Of a stretch of DNA of 64,000 nucleotides, positions 11,641 through 24,387 are shown one piece after another (the first letter of the stretch is position 1; each line of letters opens with the position of its first letter). The position numbers and the translations under genes are program-made. Source of the DNA: Artemisia argyi (taxonomy: Eukaryota; Streptophyta; Magnoliopsida; Asterales; Asteraceae); NCBI GenBank assembly GCA_030686995.1, contig CM060691.1, positions 64,531,853 through 64,595,852 of the forward strand, given 5' to 3'. The notes under the pieces were generated by a model. That model made no database searches. It saw only the letters and a program-made list of their open reading frames with translations, and had not been told where the DNA came from.

Positions 11641-11694
11641 CCCCCCCCCCCCCCCCCCCCCCACACTTAGAAATGAATATTGCCCTCAATATTC
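11641..11694 (-). other. A1 trailer: hairpin followed by poly-G tract (polypurine-like cassette)
   Basis: On the sense strand, a perfect 8-bp hairpin GAATATTG-AGGG-CAATATTC (11,694-11,675) is followed by TAAGTGTGG and an uninterrupted run of 22 G (11,662-11,641). The AGTGTGGGGG start is the same as the true polypurine tract 550 bases further on. The same arrangement, again with 22 G, is in A2. The 'TTG-AGG-CAA' hairpin head is also found next to the G-element polypurine tract. Confidence 0.75.
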
Positions 11695-11846
11695 AAATCA
11701 CCGGGTGTTAAACCGATAGCTAGAACGTAAGAAGTAAATATTTATAACCTTTATTTTAGGCTATTTACATACAAACTCACTTTTTTCTTTTGTTTTGAAC
11801 CTTTTTTTTTTTTTTTTTTTTGAAGATATATACATATATACAACAT

Positions 11847-11865
11847 GTGGGGGCATCTCCCCCAC
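11847..11865 (-). other. A1 trailer: GTGGGGG/CCCCCAC inverted repeat
   Basis: A perfect 7-bp inverted repeat with a 5-base loop forms another TAGTGTGGGGG-like purine tract on the sense strand. The counterpart in A2 (59,687-59,709) has one mismatch. Confidence 0.6.
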
Positions 11866-11935
11866 ACTAGGTGGTAGAAAAGAGAAAGAAATCAGAAATA
11901 TGAGTGAAAACCCATATTGCTATACTTTTGATTAC

Positions 11936-12018
11936 CGAGTCACTAGCTTGACTCGACCTCGAATTGAATTGTCCATGAGGTAGCTTGTTTTTGATTCTCG
12001 AGTCACTAGCTTGACTCG
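11936..12018 (-). other. A1 trailer: duplicated hairpin just after the pol stop
   Basis: CGAGTCA-CTAGCT-TGACTCG hairpins occur at 11,936-11,955 and 11,999-12,018, within a tandem duplication of about 60 bases that abuts the pol stop codon. A2 has one copy (59,785-59,802) in the same position. Confidence 0.7.
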
Positions 12019-12027
12019 ACCCCGAAT

Positions 12028-14541
12028 TTAATTGTCCTTGGGGAAAGTTTGGAGATCCGGGAGAACCATGTTTGGGATGTCCTCTCCAAAGTAGTGTTTC
12101 ACACGATGGCCATTCACTTTAAAACATGGACCGTCATTTTGAGATAACTCAACGGTACCATATGGATAAACTTTAGTGATAGTAAATGGACCAGTCCAAC
12201 GGGTTTTTAATTTACCCGAGAAGATCTTTAATCTAGAGTTAAAGAGAAGTACTCGATCACCGATGTTAAAAACGCGGTTCTTTATTTTTGAGTCATGTAT
12301 TCTCTTTGTTTTTTCTTTATAGATTAAAGAGTTCTCGTAAGCCTGATCACGTAGTTCATTTAATTCATTCATTTGAACTTTTCTGTGATCACCCGCAGTT
12401 TTGAGGTCAAAGTTGGCATGTTTCAAAGCCCAGTAGGCTTTGTGCTCAAGTTCCATCGGTAGATGACATGTCTTTCCGTACACAAGCTTGTAAGGTGTAC
12501 ACCCAATGGGTGTTTTATAAGCTGTACGAAAGGCCCATAGTGCGTCATCTAATTTATCCGACCAGGCAGCACGGTTTTCACCAACAGTCCTCTCAAGTAT
12601 CCTTTTGATACCACGATTTGAAACCTCAACTTGCCCACTTGTTTGTGGGTGATACGCGGTAGAAAGACGGTGGGTTACACCATACTTTTGCATGACTTTA
12701 TCAAATTTGTCATTGCAGAAATGCGTACCACGATCACTTATAATAGCACGTGGGGTTCCAAAACGGGCAAAAAGAGATTTCAGGAATTTCACTACAACTC
12801 GGGCATCATTTGTGGGTAAAGCTTTCGCTTCAACCCACTTTGATAAATAATCAACTGCCACAAGTATGTAATTGTTTCCTCTGGATGATGGAAATGGCCC
12901 CATAAAATCAATGCCCCAGATATCAAATATTTCACATACTTGAATAGCATTTTGTGGCATCTCATTTCTTTGTGAAATGTTTCCATGACGCTGACAAGCG
13001 TCACAGGTTTTAATGAGATCCTGGGCATCTTTATAGATTGTGGGCCAAAAGAATCCGGAATCAAACACCTTTTTGGCGGTGTAATTAGGACTATGATGTC
13101 CCCCAGTGGGTCCAGCATGGCAAGCCTTAAGAATTTCAGTGGCTTCCTGTCCATATACACACCGTCGGATGACTTGATCCGCACAGATTTTGAATAAGTA
13201 GGGGTCATCCCAGAAGTAATGTTTAACATCCTTAAAGAATTTATTCTTCTGTTGGGTTGACATCCCTTTCACAACAAAGTTACCCGCATGGTAGTTTGCG
13301 AAGTCGGCAAACCATGGGGTAGTAGAATCTCCGCGAAAAGCAACCGCATTAAGTGTTTCGAGAGGAAATGTTTCATTTATTTCCTTTTTCTCATACACAT
13401 TTTGATGTGGGTTCTCTAATCGGGACAAATGATCAGCAGCCAGGTTCTCAGCTCCTTTTTTATCACGAATAATGATATCAAATTCCTGGAGGAGGAGAAC
13501 CCAACGGAGCAATCTCGGCTTTGCATCTTGTTTTGCAAATAGATATTTAAGAGCCGAATGATCCGTATACACTATGCTTTTAGTCAAGATTAAGTATGTT
13601 CGAAATTTCTCAAAAGCATACACCACAGCTAATAATTCTTTTTCTGTAGTGGCGTAATGTGTTTGAGCTTCGTTCATAGTTTTGCTTGCGTAGTGGATAG
13701 GCTGAAAGTGTTTCGTTTTGCGTTGCCCCAAGACTGCACCGATAGCAAAATCACTTGCATCGCACATAAGCTCGAAGGGTAAATCCCAGTCGGGGGCAAT
13801 AAGAATGGGTGCCTCAGCAAGCTTTTTCTTTAGTGTTTCAAAAGCTTCGATGCACTCTGGTGAGAAGATAAAAGGAGTATCCTTTTCAAGGAGATGAGTC
13901 ATAGGCCGTGAGATTTTAGAAAAATCTTGTATAAACCGATGATAGAACCCGGCATGACCCAAGAAACTCCTAATACCTTTGACGGTAGTAGGGTGAGGCA
14001 GTTTTGCAATGACATCAACCTTAGCTCTGTCAACCTCAATCCCATTCTTGGAAATTTTATGGCCGAGGACAATGCCCTCTTTGACCATAAAATGACTCTT
14101 TTCCCAATTTAGACATAGATTGGTGTCTTTACACCTTTTCAACATTTTTTCTAAATTGGTGAGACATGTTTGAAATGAATCCCCAATGACCGAGAAGTCA
14201 TCCATAAAGACCTCCATGGTTTTACCGATCATGTCGGTAAATATGGCCATCATGCACCTCTGGAACGTACCTGGAGCATTACATAAGCCAAAAGGCATAC
14301 GTTTATAAGCAAAGGTTCCGTAAGGGCATGTGAAGGTAGTCTTTTCTTGATCCGATGGATCAATGGGGATTTGGAAGTATCCTGAGAAACCATCAAGGAA
14401 ACAATAGTACTCGTTTCCAGCTAATCTCTCAAGCATCTGGTCCATAAAGGGTAGCGGAAAGTGGTCTTTGCGGGTGGCGTCATTAAGCTTTCTGTAATCA
14501 ATACATACTCGTCACCCGGTAACCAGTCGAGTTGGAATCAA
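12028..14541 (-). pseudogene. pol: A1 pol: reverse transcriptase, RNase H and integrase
   Basis: These enzymes copy the RNA genome into DNA and insert it. The frame is open from 14,445 to the TAA/TAG end at 12,028 (805 codons). By residue: RT with the F-M-D-D catalytic motif at 80-83; RNase H acids at about D229, E268, D295 and D338; integrase HHCC zinc site around H443, H450, C481 and C484; integrase core D513, D571, E607, a correct DD35E spacing; C-terminal GPF module near 751-754. The RT start (14,446-14,541) lies in the same frame but has stops at 14,542-14,544 and 14,512-14,514. Compared with A2, those positions are sense codons, so they are mutations. Apart from them the catalytic residues are all kept. 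Confidence 0.9.
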
Positions 14542-16724
14542 CTAATTTTCCTCATTAGTGACAACAGTAATGCCACCCTTTTTTGGAACGCAATGAATGG
14601 GACTAACCCATGGACTGTCAGAGATAGGGTAAATTAATCCTGCATCAAGAAGTTTAAGAACCTCTTGTTTAATCACATCATGGATTTTTGGATTTACCCT
14701 TCTTTGATGTTGCACTGCAGGCTTGAAGTCATCCTCCATCAAGATTTTGTGTGTACAAAAATCTGGGTTAATACCCTTAATATCAGAGAGTTTCCAAGCA
14801 ATTGCTTGCTTGTTTGACTTCAAGACCTTTATGAGAGCACTCTTCTCCTCAACACTTAAACCTTTAGCAATAATGACGGGTAATTTATCATCACCCTCCA
14901 AGAATGCGTATTCAAGATGAGGAGGTAAGACCTTGAGTTCGACCTTAGGAAAATCATCAGTTTCCTCAACATATTTGATTTCCTGATTATGAAGTTGTAC
15001 GGGAGGGAGCGGAGGAGAATTGTCTTGGTTTAGCAATCTCTCAAGGAGAAGAATATCTCCCTCCAGATCAATCTCAGTGTTATCAATTCCTGATGGAACT
15101 GAATCACTTTTGAGAAAAGCTTCGACTTCTTCCAAAAGGAAATCACTTCCCTCAAACGGAGTGAGAGAAGGGGAAGAGTCGGAAATGATAGGTTCAGATG
15201 ATGGAGTGGCATCCCCACTCACAGAATTATGAGAATAACCAAGAAACTCTTGAGAGTACTCCTCAGAAGCAATGTCTATGATATCTATTTGATTAACTGC
15301 TTCAGAATCATAATTGGAGGAGTACCTCGAGGTTTGATCGAGGTTAAATGTAACAGCTTCATTACCCACACGAAGAGTGATTTCTTGCTCAAATACATCG
15401 ATAAGAGCACGACCCGTTCTAAGGAAACCCCTCCCAACAATGAGAGGGACCCTTTGATCGGCATCGAAATCAACCACTACAAAGTCAGCGGGGAGATGAA
15501 ATTCTCCTACCTTCACAAACACGTCCTCGGCAATGCCGAGAGGACGAGATATCGATCGGTCTGCAAGCTCTAAAGTCATGCAGGTAGGAGTAAGATCAGG
15601 AAGAGAAAGTTTCTTCCAAACTGAGTATGGCATTAGGTTGATACTTGCACCAAGATCGGCCAAGGCATAGCAATCAACCATTCCCGGAAATACACATGGT
15701 ATTAGAAATTTTCCAGGATCTCCCAGCTTCTCGGGAAGCTTCTTTAAAAGAACTGTCGAGCAGTTCTCATTCAAGGGAGTCTTTGCCATTTCAAACAGTT
15801 TCTCCTTGTTGCTTAACAAGTGTTTGATTGTCGATGCAAATTTGGGCATGAGAATAATAGCATCCGCAAAGCTAATGTCAAAATGCAAATCTTGGAAGAT
15901 TTGAAAGAATTTATCCATCTGGTGACTAGCTTTTTCACGGAGCTTTTGTTCACTCAAGCGTGAGGGGTAAGGAATAGAGGAGGTAGAAGGTTTGGACTGA
16001 GGTGTTTCAACTGGAATATCATTTGGTTCAAAAACAACTCTAGGTTTTGGTTTGGGTTTCGGGACAACATGAGGTGGGACGTCTTGGGTACCTCCTTTAT
16101 GAGTAGGAAGTACTTCGTCCTTATTTACCTCGACGTTATTTTCCACTACCTTGGGAGAAGAAGAAGAAGGGGTAGTGGGAACAGTAGGTCCATCATATGA
16201 AACTCCGCTCCTGGTCATTATCGCCTTTGCATCGCCCCTCGGGTTTGTGATCGTGTTGCTCGGAAGTTTTCCAGAGCCCGAGGGTCGTTCATTTAAAGAT
16301 TTCTTAATTTCAGAAATCTGGCTGACCAACAACCTGTTTGTCTCTTCTTGAGTTTTCATGAACTGCTTCAACAACTCATCAGATGATGATTGTGGAGCTG
16401 GGAGAATGGCTTGTGTTTGGTTGGGGAAATTTTGGACACGGTTATTTTGATTATAACCTTGTTGTGGCTGAAAATTTCCCTGATTTGGATTACCATTTCC
16501 CTGAAAATGATTTCCGGGGTTGAAATTGTTTCTGTTAAAGTTACCTTGATTGTGGAAACCTTGATTCTGTCCAGGATTGAAATTCCCTTGGTTTTGATAA
16601 TCTTGGTTCATTCGAGGTTGATTCTGGTTTCTGTTTTGCAAATTTGGGTTTTGATTAAACCCGGGTGGTCCCATATGTGTGTTAGCACGGTAACTTGGTT
16701 CCATTTGAGGACGGTATTGATTAC
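14542..16724 (-). pseudogene. pro: A1 Gag C-terminal spacer and protease
   Basis: Same frame as pol. From 16,704: a Q/N-rich repeat-like region (residues 1-100), a short coiled coil (about 108-136), a proline-rich linker (170-245), and a retropepsin-type protease with the D-L-G-A-S active site at 350-354, followed by an acidic linker into RT. The aspartic protease cuts the polyprotein. Its frame is offset from the upstream gag frame by a one-base change in a G run near 16,724, and it ends at the stop at 14,542. The A2 counterpart (61,811-64,000) is closely similar, with an intact D-L-G-A-S. Confidence 0.88.
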
Positions 16725-17652
16725 CCCCTGATTTGTAGTACCGGCTAAGGCATTGGCTTCAAAAGGACTACCATCGGTGGCAGTACAATTGTAGTAAGCA
16801 TGTGGGCCACCACAAGTGACACAAACTTCCACTTTTTTAACTTCAGCATGTGAAGGGTTTTGTGTGAAAGTGACTTTTTTCTGGCTTGAGAGAACCAAAG
16901 CTTGAATGGCGTCCGTGAGTTTATCTATCTTAGCATCGGTGCTAGAAGTACTCACGGGTGATGAAGAGGAAGGACCAGCACTCACTTGGGAGTGATATGG
17001 TTTTGTGCGTGTAGTGCGGACCTTGGACTTATTTTCAATGATTTCTAAAGCTTCTTTTGTGGTTTTGCTCAAAAAATTACCTCCCGCGGAGGCATTGAGA
17101 GAATCTTGGTCAGATTGACTCACACCATTATAAAACGTGTCAATTTGCATTAATTCAGTGAAACCATGATGAGGACATCGACGAAGCAATTCTTTGAAAC
17201 GATCCCAAGCGTCACCAAACGATTCATCAAACCTTTGAGTAAATTTGATGATTTCATTTTTAAGACTTGTCGTTCTGGACGGGGGAAAAAATTCGTTTAC
17301 AAATTTGGTAACTAAATCTTCCCATGAGTGTATTGAACGAGGAGGTTGTTTTTCCAGCCAAATCCGGGCTGCTCCCTCAAGAGAAAATGGGAAAAGAAGA
17401 AGTTTGACTGCTTCGGAAGGGACGTTCTTGTATTTGATGGTAGAAGTAATTTTATTAAACCATCGAATATGAGCATGGGGATCATCCCTCTCAAAACCAT
17501 AAAATTGGCTTGAAGTTACTAGATTTAGTAACCCGGTTTTGAGCTCAAAGTATTCAGCCACGATGGCTGGGACAACAATAGCGTCTCCGTAACCCTCAAT
17601 GGGTGCTTGGAGAAGCTCATTCATCGGACGGTCATCTGCCATGATAACTTTC
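16608..17652 (-). pseudogene. gag: A1 gag, main part
   Basis: Gag forms the particle and binds RNA. From the methionine at 17,642 there are 344 codons: a capsid-like retrotransposon gag domain (about residues 50-200, with W-L-E-K and F-F-P-P-S-R-T landmarks) and an Athila-type zinc knuckle with a short spacer, C-V-T-C-G-G-P-H-x4-C, at 274-286. The codons just upstream of 17,642 continue in frame, and the true start lies on the far side of T2 at 29,600, 43 codons earlier. The last about 40 codons after the frameshift near 16,724 are out of frame. Broken by T2 and by that frameshift. Confidence 0.88.
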
Positions 17653-20600
17653 TGTCACACCCCCAATTTACCTGACTTGCAGCGGAATGGAATACCTGGG
17701 GGTGTCTGTCATAGCACCACAGTTACAGTTACATTGAACGACCTAAAGTGTCGTTTGGAAAATACTGCATTTGATCATTGAAATAATTCAGAGTTTACAA
17801 AATGAGGTCCCCAAAATGTGTTGTATGTTTATGAAAAACAAGTAGTACTAGATCAAATGTTTACATAAGTGCATGAAATAACGATGAGACGCGTCGACTC
17901 CGCGACTCCATGAAGGTCCAAATGCATGTCTCATGAGCTACCTTAATAACCTGAAATACATTGCTAAAACGTCAACACGAATGTTGGTGAATTCCATAGG
18001 TTTGTAAAATGTAATGATGTACGGCCACCACAAGTAAAAGTGCAAGATAAAAATCTCATGAAAATTGTACAATAGCCTTAAGCTCATGACACCGAAGCTA
18101 TGACTGATGAAACTCTATGCCCCTCCCGAATGTTCTGCCGAAACATTCAAATGTAAAAGACATGACATGCATCCGCTTACTGTTGGTAATCACTACCACG
18201 GATGGAGGCGTCACCCTCGATAGATCTATCCACTCACTCTCGCTTAACGGTAAATTAACGGTTCATGATGTTATAGGGGACTTATCACATGGCAAGGTAA
18301 CTTAAGCAATGTACATGTTTGAATACTTGGGCTCGTACTAAAATGATTGATGCAATGTATTCCCCCCGTGGGATTTGAAAACAATCAAAAATGTTGAATT
18401 GAAAACGGGGCTATGAAAACTCACCTTAACTGATGAAACTGTGATGAAATGAAATGAATACCAATGAACAATTTGCTGCTGCAACCCAATATGATGGTAC
18501 CATGAACATGTACTGAGCTGAAAAACAAGGCGCGCACACTAGCCGCAACCTAATATGAATGATGAACGATCTACTTTAGATCATGAAATGATGTTATGAA
18601 TGTCCATGCACATGTTTCCTATACCACTCTACTCTTTGAAAAACACTTGTTGTTATCAAAAGTATATATTCCAAGACTTAGGAAAATATGGCTATTAGAA
18701 AAATAAACTAGTTGTAATATATATACTTATATATATATCGTATGTACCAATGTTTATGTTGAAATCCTCGGTTTGAAATCCTTGAAATAACGCCTTGTAC
18801 TAATGAAAATATACTTGAAATCACTAATACATCATTAGTTATGAAATTGGGTACTTGATTAATATTTCTAGAAAATCTAGAATTTAGTACGTAGAAGTAT
18901 TATTACTTCTATTAGTGACAAAACGGTCTCATAAAACTAGTCGTGAAATAGTGAATATTAAGAGTTAGGAAAGAAGCTCAGTAGTTTTGAGAAGATTTTC
19001 ACCATATCTAAAAAGTCACAGAAGTGAAGTTTGTCCATACAAGTCTCGATCATAAAGATAATTAGCCGTCAAGTGAGGTGTTTGGGCTGTTTTGGCAGAT
19101 TCTGGGCAGTTTTCGGGAAAGTTTGGAAGTCCATAAGTTGTTCGTTATAAATCCTTTTGACAAACAGCTGGATGTTTTGAAAACTAGGCTGGGTGAACTA
19201 ACTTTTTGTCAATGATGTAAATTTTCCAGAAATGAGTTTATCAATGAGTAAATTGGCTCTCAACATGATGTCTTACAAAAACTGTTTTTCTATACTTAGT
19301 ATTATTTTGCTAAAAAGCTGATGGAAATAATTAGAGTTTCGCCGATTTTGAAACGTGTATATCTTGGTCGTTATAAGTCCGTTTTACTTGTTCTTTATAT
19401 CCACGGTTACGTCTTAGTATGTAGTAATATATTTTGGAAAGCTCGGCTCCTCCGGGTTACGTCTAAAGTCTCTTTTTGTCCAATGAAAAACGTCTAACAG
19501 CAAACAAATTTCCAGAAAATACTTTTCGTCAACAATCTTGCAAAAGTCATAACTTCTTCGTTATAAACTCGTTTTAATCCATTCTTTCGCCCACGGCTTC
19601 GTTTTTGAAAGTATTTTCTAAATCTTTAGCCCAAAGTTACCCGGAATTCCCTGATTTTTCTGAATTTACAAAAATGGGACAGCATGTATATATACTTGTT
19701 AGAAATCCATTTTTCATGTCCAAAACTAGTTTCTACTTCAACCAAATCTCTTGTAATCACCACATAGCTAATCTAATCCTACCATACACCTTCTTAGGGT
19801 GTCATGGACTCCTAACCAAGTTATTATAGCAAGGGGATTCATAACTAAAAAGTTAGGGTTTGTATGTTCCATTTTAGACAAAATAAAGGGTGGTATAGCT
19901 AGTTGTACATGGTTTTTAGCATGGAAATCATGTAATACATGTAAAAATAAGATGATCCATGAAAAAATAAAGTTGATAACTTACTTGATAAAATGAGATG
20001 ATTATATGATGATTATGCTTGATGTTCTTGTGTTTTTGTTGCTTGATTCTTGATTAGGCATGTAAAAGGAACAAGTTTAGTGTTTTAACTTATGAAAAAT
20101 GATCACTTGATCTTGGTGATTATGTTGGGTCGTGGGGATGAAGAAAGGAAAAGGGTGAGAAGAACTTTTCTCTTATCTAAAATTTTGGTTTATGATTTAT
20201 GTAATTTGGTAAAGTTAGGTTTTAAGAGGTTTATTAGTTAAATAAAGGTAATCAATGCACAAGGTTAAAAGGGGTGTCTCATGGCCGGTTTTGGTGTGAA
20301 AAGGAGTAGCCAAAACGGTTTTGATCACTAGGGAAATGTAGTGTAGTATTAGTTGTGGTTTAGTGTAAGTATTAGTCATAATCGGGTACCGGGTTTAATA
20401 GCAATAAACGTTCACGAAGTTAACCGGGATGAAATAAAAGTTATAATAATGATAAAAACATATTAAAAATATGTTGGGTACATTTACTGAGTGATCGGGT
20501 GATTATTGTTTAGTTTTCACGAAAACCGTCGTTATATTCATAAGCGTACGTTATAAATAAAATAAATTTCCAAAATACTGGGTAACTGAATGTTATAACT

Positions 20601-21117
20601 TTTATGATGTTAGAATGGATATAAAAATATGTCGGGACCATTGTGGGAATATTTAGATATATTCGTCGTGTATAAACCGGGTGTTAACGTTTATTTAGAA
20701 ATCATAATACGTAAAACGTTAAATATACTGAATATAGTAATTTGAAAATCCTAAGAGTGGTATAACATGTAAATGACCTACTAATGATATGCAGACTATC
20801 CCCAGTCCGTATGAAATGTTATTACTGATAATGCATGAATTCGCACCTGAACCAATACGGTAACGCGAATTTGAATACCCGTAAACTAAATTTACGATGA
20901 AATGTGTAATGCACGTGAATGATGAAATCTTTTCCCGCAATGAATAGTGTTCCATGAATAGTAAAATTTCTGAATGCTTCTCGGAATGTCAAACTGACAC
21001 CAAAAATGATGAATAGTAAACTGATGAATAGTGTTTTGATGAATAGTGTTTGATGAATAGTGTTTTTCCAAAGTTCGGGAAATGACCTGAAATGACCTGA
21101 AATGGTGAGTTGTGACA
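17653..21117 (-). repeat. T2 3' LTR
   Basis: It is 3465 bases. It has an extra 10-base repeat unit near 21,082-21,101 compared with the 5' copy. GATGAATAGT repeats occur near its sense start (20,941-21,065). Short frames inside are mirrored in the other LTR and are not credible genes. Confidence 0.92.
20941..21065. repeat. GATGAATAGT minisatellite in T2 3' LTR
   Basis: At least six spaced copies of GAATAGT, several inside GATGAATAGTGTTT units. The same motif cluster is near 29,309-29,432 in the 5' LTR and at about 56,092-56,210 in T3, at the same LTR end. Confidence 0.75.
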
Positions 21118-21135
21118 GTCTTCCCCCCTAAAAGG
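21118..21135 (-). promoter_or_regulatory. T2 polypurine tract
   Basis: On the sense strand, TTTTAGGGGGGAAGAC immediately precedes the 3' LTR start TGTCACA. Just upstream is the F-G-T-K-F polyprotein tail characteristic of Tekay. Confidence 0.8.
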
Positions 21136-24100
21136 AACTTCGTCCCGAAGTTCAGTTTATGTTGGTCTCTGAGAATGTATTGGTGAAAAGGTGATGATAT
21201 TCGAGAATTCCAGCGAACTCTAACGATAGGAATTCGACTCTGTTTCAACTGTTTGACCACATGGTCCATGATTTTTGTTGGTTCTCTTACAGGGTCTGAG
21301 ATTGTTATTTGGGATGGATCCCTTCCAATGGAATCATGAGCGACTCATCTGAAAGTCATTTCTGGGGATCTGAAAATGTGAAATATGTTCGTGTAATCCT
21401 GTTGTTCTCTGACAATGTTCAAGTCTGACGGCCACTATGCCTTCTCTGTCAAAATATAAATGGTCCAGTGTATATTGGTGTAACTTTCCAAGTTTTCTGA
21501 ACGATAACATGCCTTTCCTAGGCAGAACTTTTTGCATAACTCTGCAGAACTTGAAGTTTTAATGGTTTACGACTTATTGAACTTGTAACTGATTTTTGAC
21601 TTGTAGAAAATTTCTGGTTATCTCATGAATGCCTACTGAACTAATGAGTTGAGCTTTTCCCAAGTTTGGCCCATCAATAGATGGTCTGCGCTTCTTAATG
21701 TTTTAAATGTGACACTGGTAATATATACTGCTGAATTCTGCCAGAACTCAAGTTTGTATGCTAGTTGGTCGATTCTAAAATGAATCTTAAATAGTCCAAT
21801 ATGCTAAAGGTTCAACCTTTCTTGTTATCCAATTTGTATCGTGCCAATCCAAGGCAATGCTTTTAACTTAGTTGATTCTCCCACTTGAATCTGGATGGTT
21901 TGTTGTTCAGGATATCCAATCCAAATGATGTGTTATGTACCAACCTAACTTCTGCCAGTTTCCCGTTGTTGGTGTGATAACTATTGTTGTAGATGAATTT
22001 GATTTATGTTGAATGATTAGTCCAACCAATTACAGGGTTAATCACTCATGCTCTGAGCATACCTTCCTATGTTTGAATTGTTCTCTCGCTTTGACCATCG
22101 TTCTGAGGGTAATAGGTGATGTTCACATCTAAATGGGTTTCTGAAGGAAATCCTGAAATGATTACCTGAAGTCCAAGTTGAAACGGTTTCCTTAACAGGA
22201 AAAACTGAAATGGGTACAATAAACCTTTGTGACTAATTCCACGACGTTTGGTCCTCCGAACTTGGCGTTATCTGAAGGGATAGAATATAGGTAACAATTT
22301 GATTCCTTGTGTTTTGTTCCAACGGATGATAAGACATATGTCCTTCTTTGTCTAGTGGGTTTGGTCTTCACTACTGAAGTTCGTGATCAATTTGTGATGT
22401 TCCTCCTAATTCCTTCATCACATATTCCAAATATTCTTTATTGTCCAGTCACAAATCCTAAATGCATAAGCGATGTTGTAGGGAAATTTGTTCTGGAAAT
22501 TTGTCTCGCGATTAAGAGTTTTGGTTGAAATCTTTTTCTGAATAAACGAATTTAGAAAATGGAGCAAATGATTTACTGGGTAACATTTTTCTTGATGATT
22601 CAAAATCCAGTAGTTATGAAATAGGAACTGTTTTCAAACATGTTGTGATTAAGACTGCTTACCAAAGTTTGATGTCTATGTATATTTCTCATTGTACAAT
22701 AGTGTTGCTAAAGATTGACCAAAAAGGATCGTACTTGTTCAAAATAGGAATTTCAGAAATCATTTTTCCACAAGGTAGGTGATTTATGTAAACGCATCAA
22801 CTTTATTTAAAAGTGAAAACACTGAAAAAGATAAAATGGTAGAATAGGAAATGTTCGCTTAAATGCATAGATGTCTAACACTTAGTTCCTGAGGTTGGAT
22901 AATGTCTATTGATGGTTATCTGGCATAACTACAAGCATAGGTATTTAGACTAACTTAAGTCCTGAAATTGTTTATCGTTGTAATAGACAAGACGAAGGTA
23001 TCACTTGATGTTGTGTCGATGAATGTCTATTCTGTTTTCCCATGTAGATGAGGAGATATGTTCTGGCTTGATCCCTTGCTTGGTATGAAGGTGAGGTTAT
23101 CTGAAATTTCTAGTGACATAAGGCCTTAGAGGAAATTACATCGATATTCTTGTTTCAAACAATTGTACTTTGTGAAAACTTACTGCAGGAAAGTTCATGT
23201 ATGGATGAGGCCATGTTTAAATGAAATGCTCTACAGTCTCAATTAGAAGCTTGGTTTATTTCTATTGTGTTGTCCTGCGGACATTTATTGAGTTCAATCC
23301 TGTAGCTCAGTATAGCTAGTACCCTTGAATAATGACATTGGACAACTAAGTCAGAGATGGTGATTAGGATGGTCTCGCAGTATCTGAGGATTGTTGTTGA
23401 GTTATGAATTCTCTCTCTCTACACTTCTAGTTCTGGTTAGTAGTTCTGTAATCCTTTCATTGCCTTTATTGCATAAAGGAATCCTGCAAGTAATTGATAT
23501 GGAAAGTCTCTTCTAGGGAAGTCAATGGGAAAATCCAACTTAATGACTAAGTGAGTGACAGGTAGGGTAAGTATCCAAGGATAGTTCGGCAAAATGGATG
23601 TTTATGAATGAGTTCCTTTGTTTACAAAACTTTTGGATGAAGATTGTTATTACAATCCTTTGAAAAGGTAATTATTTCCTTCATGGCATAATCCTTCCTG
23701 AATTTTACATAGGTGATCAGGCTATGTATAATTGAGGACTAATGATACGATGTTGGATTTTGTCAAAATATCATAACTTTTCTCAAAAGTTTTAGATGGT
23801 GTTCAACGCATTGTTATTAAAATGGTATCCTGATGTTTCCTTTCAAGTAACATGAAAATTGCTTCGCGTAATAATAGTAAATACTTGGTGTAATGACAGA
23901 AAAATCAATGTATAGGATGGTAATAAAATAGCTTACTTCAGAAAATTTTTCTGTAAAACAGTTTCCCCATATAATAGTAAAATAGCTTGAATGGTGCATT
24001 GGATACGTGGGTGAATCTTGTCGAATGGTAATAGTCTACTAATTCGTCAAAAACAAAATCAACCTAATTCCTGATGAGACAATGCTAAAATGTTGTGAAA

Positions 24101-24387
24101 CGATTGAAGTCTGAGCAAACGGGATAGAAAATGGAGTAAATGATGGTTATGATTATCACCTAGGTAACAAAGGATAGATACTACATTGGATAGGAAAGTG
24201 CTTAATGCCCCTAGGTCATGTCATCGTACCAACGGTAAGTACAAAAGGAAAGATACAACCCTAAAGGCTCGAACTACGGTTTATATATCGAAACAAAGCT
24301 CCTCCTGCTGAAGCATTGTTGTTATCCTTGATGTTGCTAATATCCTGACGGTTCTCTTTCAACAACTCACGCTATTCCTCGAGCGAT
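21136..24387 (-). pseudogene. pol: T2 pol, heavily eroded
   Basis: Recognisable islands only. Near 21,170-21,269 there is the polyprotein end with K-Q-S-R-I-P-I-V. At 21,334-21,537 there is the integrase C-terminal GPY/F region, with a K-V-L-P-R-K-G block. Around 22,045-22,137 lies the end of the integrase core, with a Y-Y-P-Q-N-D-G-Q-S-E-R block containing the catalytic glutamate and followed by in-frame stops. Between about 22,140 and 24,387 I could not place RT or RNase H by eye; frames are short and shifted, and the span is shorter than a full pol. It cannot encode active enzymes. Confidence 0.7.

Noticed and set aside
16700..16730. The gag/pro frame change in A1 as a programmed frameshift.
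   Set aside because: It lies in a G run with no downstream structure noted, and the frame on both sides matches the expected protein directly. A simple indel or base-call slip is likelier.
19605..19996. Two 65-74 codon frames repeated identically at 27,974-28,365.
   Set aside because: They lie in the two T2 LTRs, which are near-identical throughout, and the products look like random AT-rich translation.
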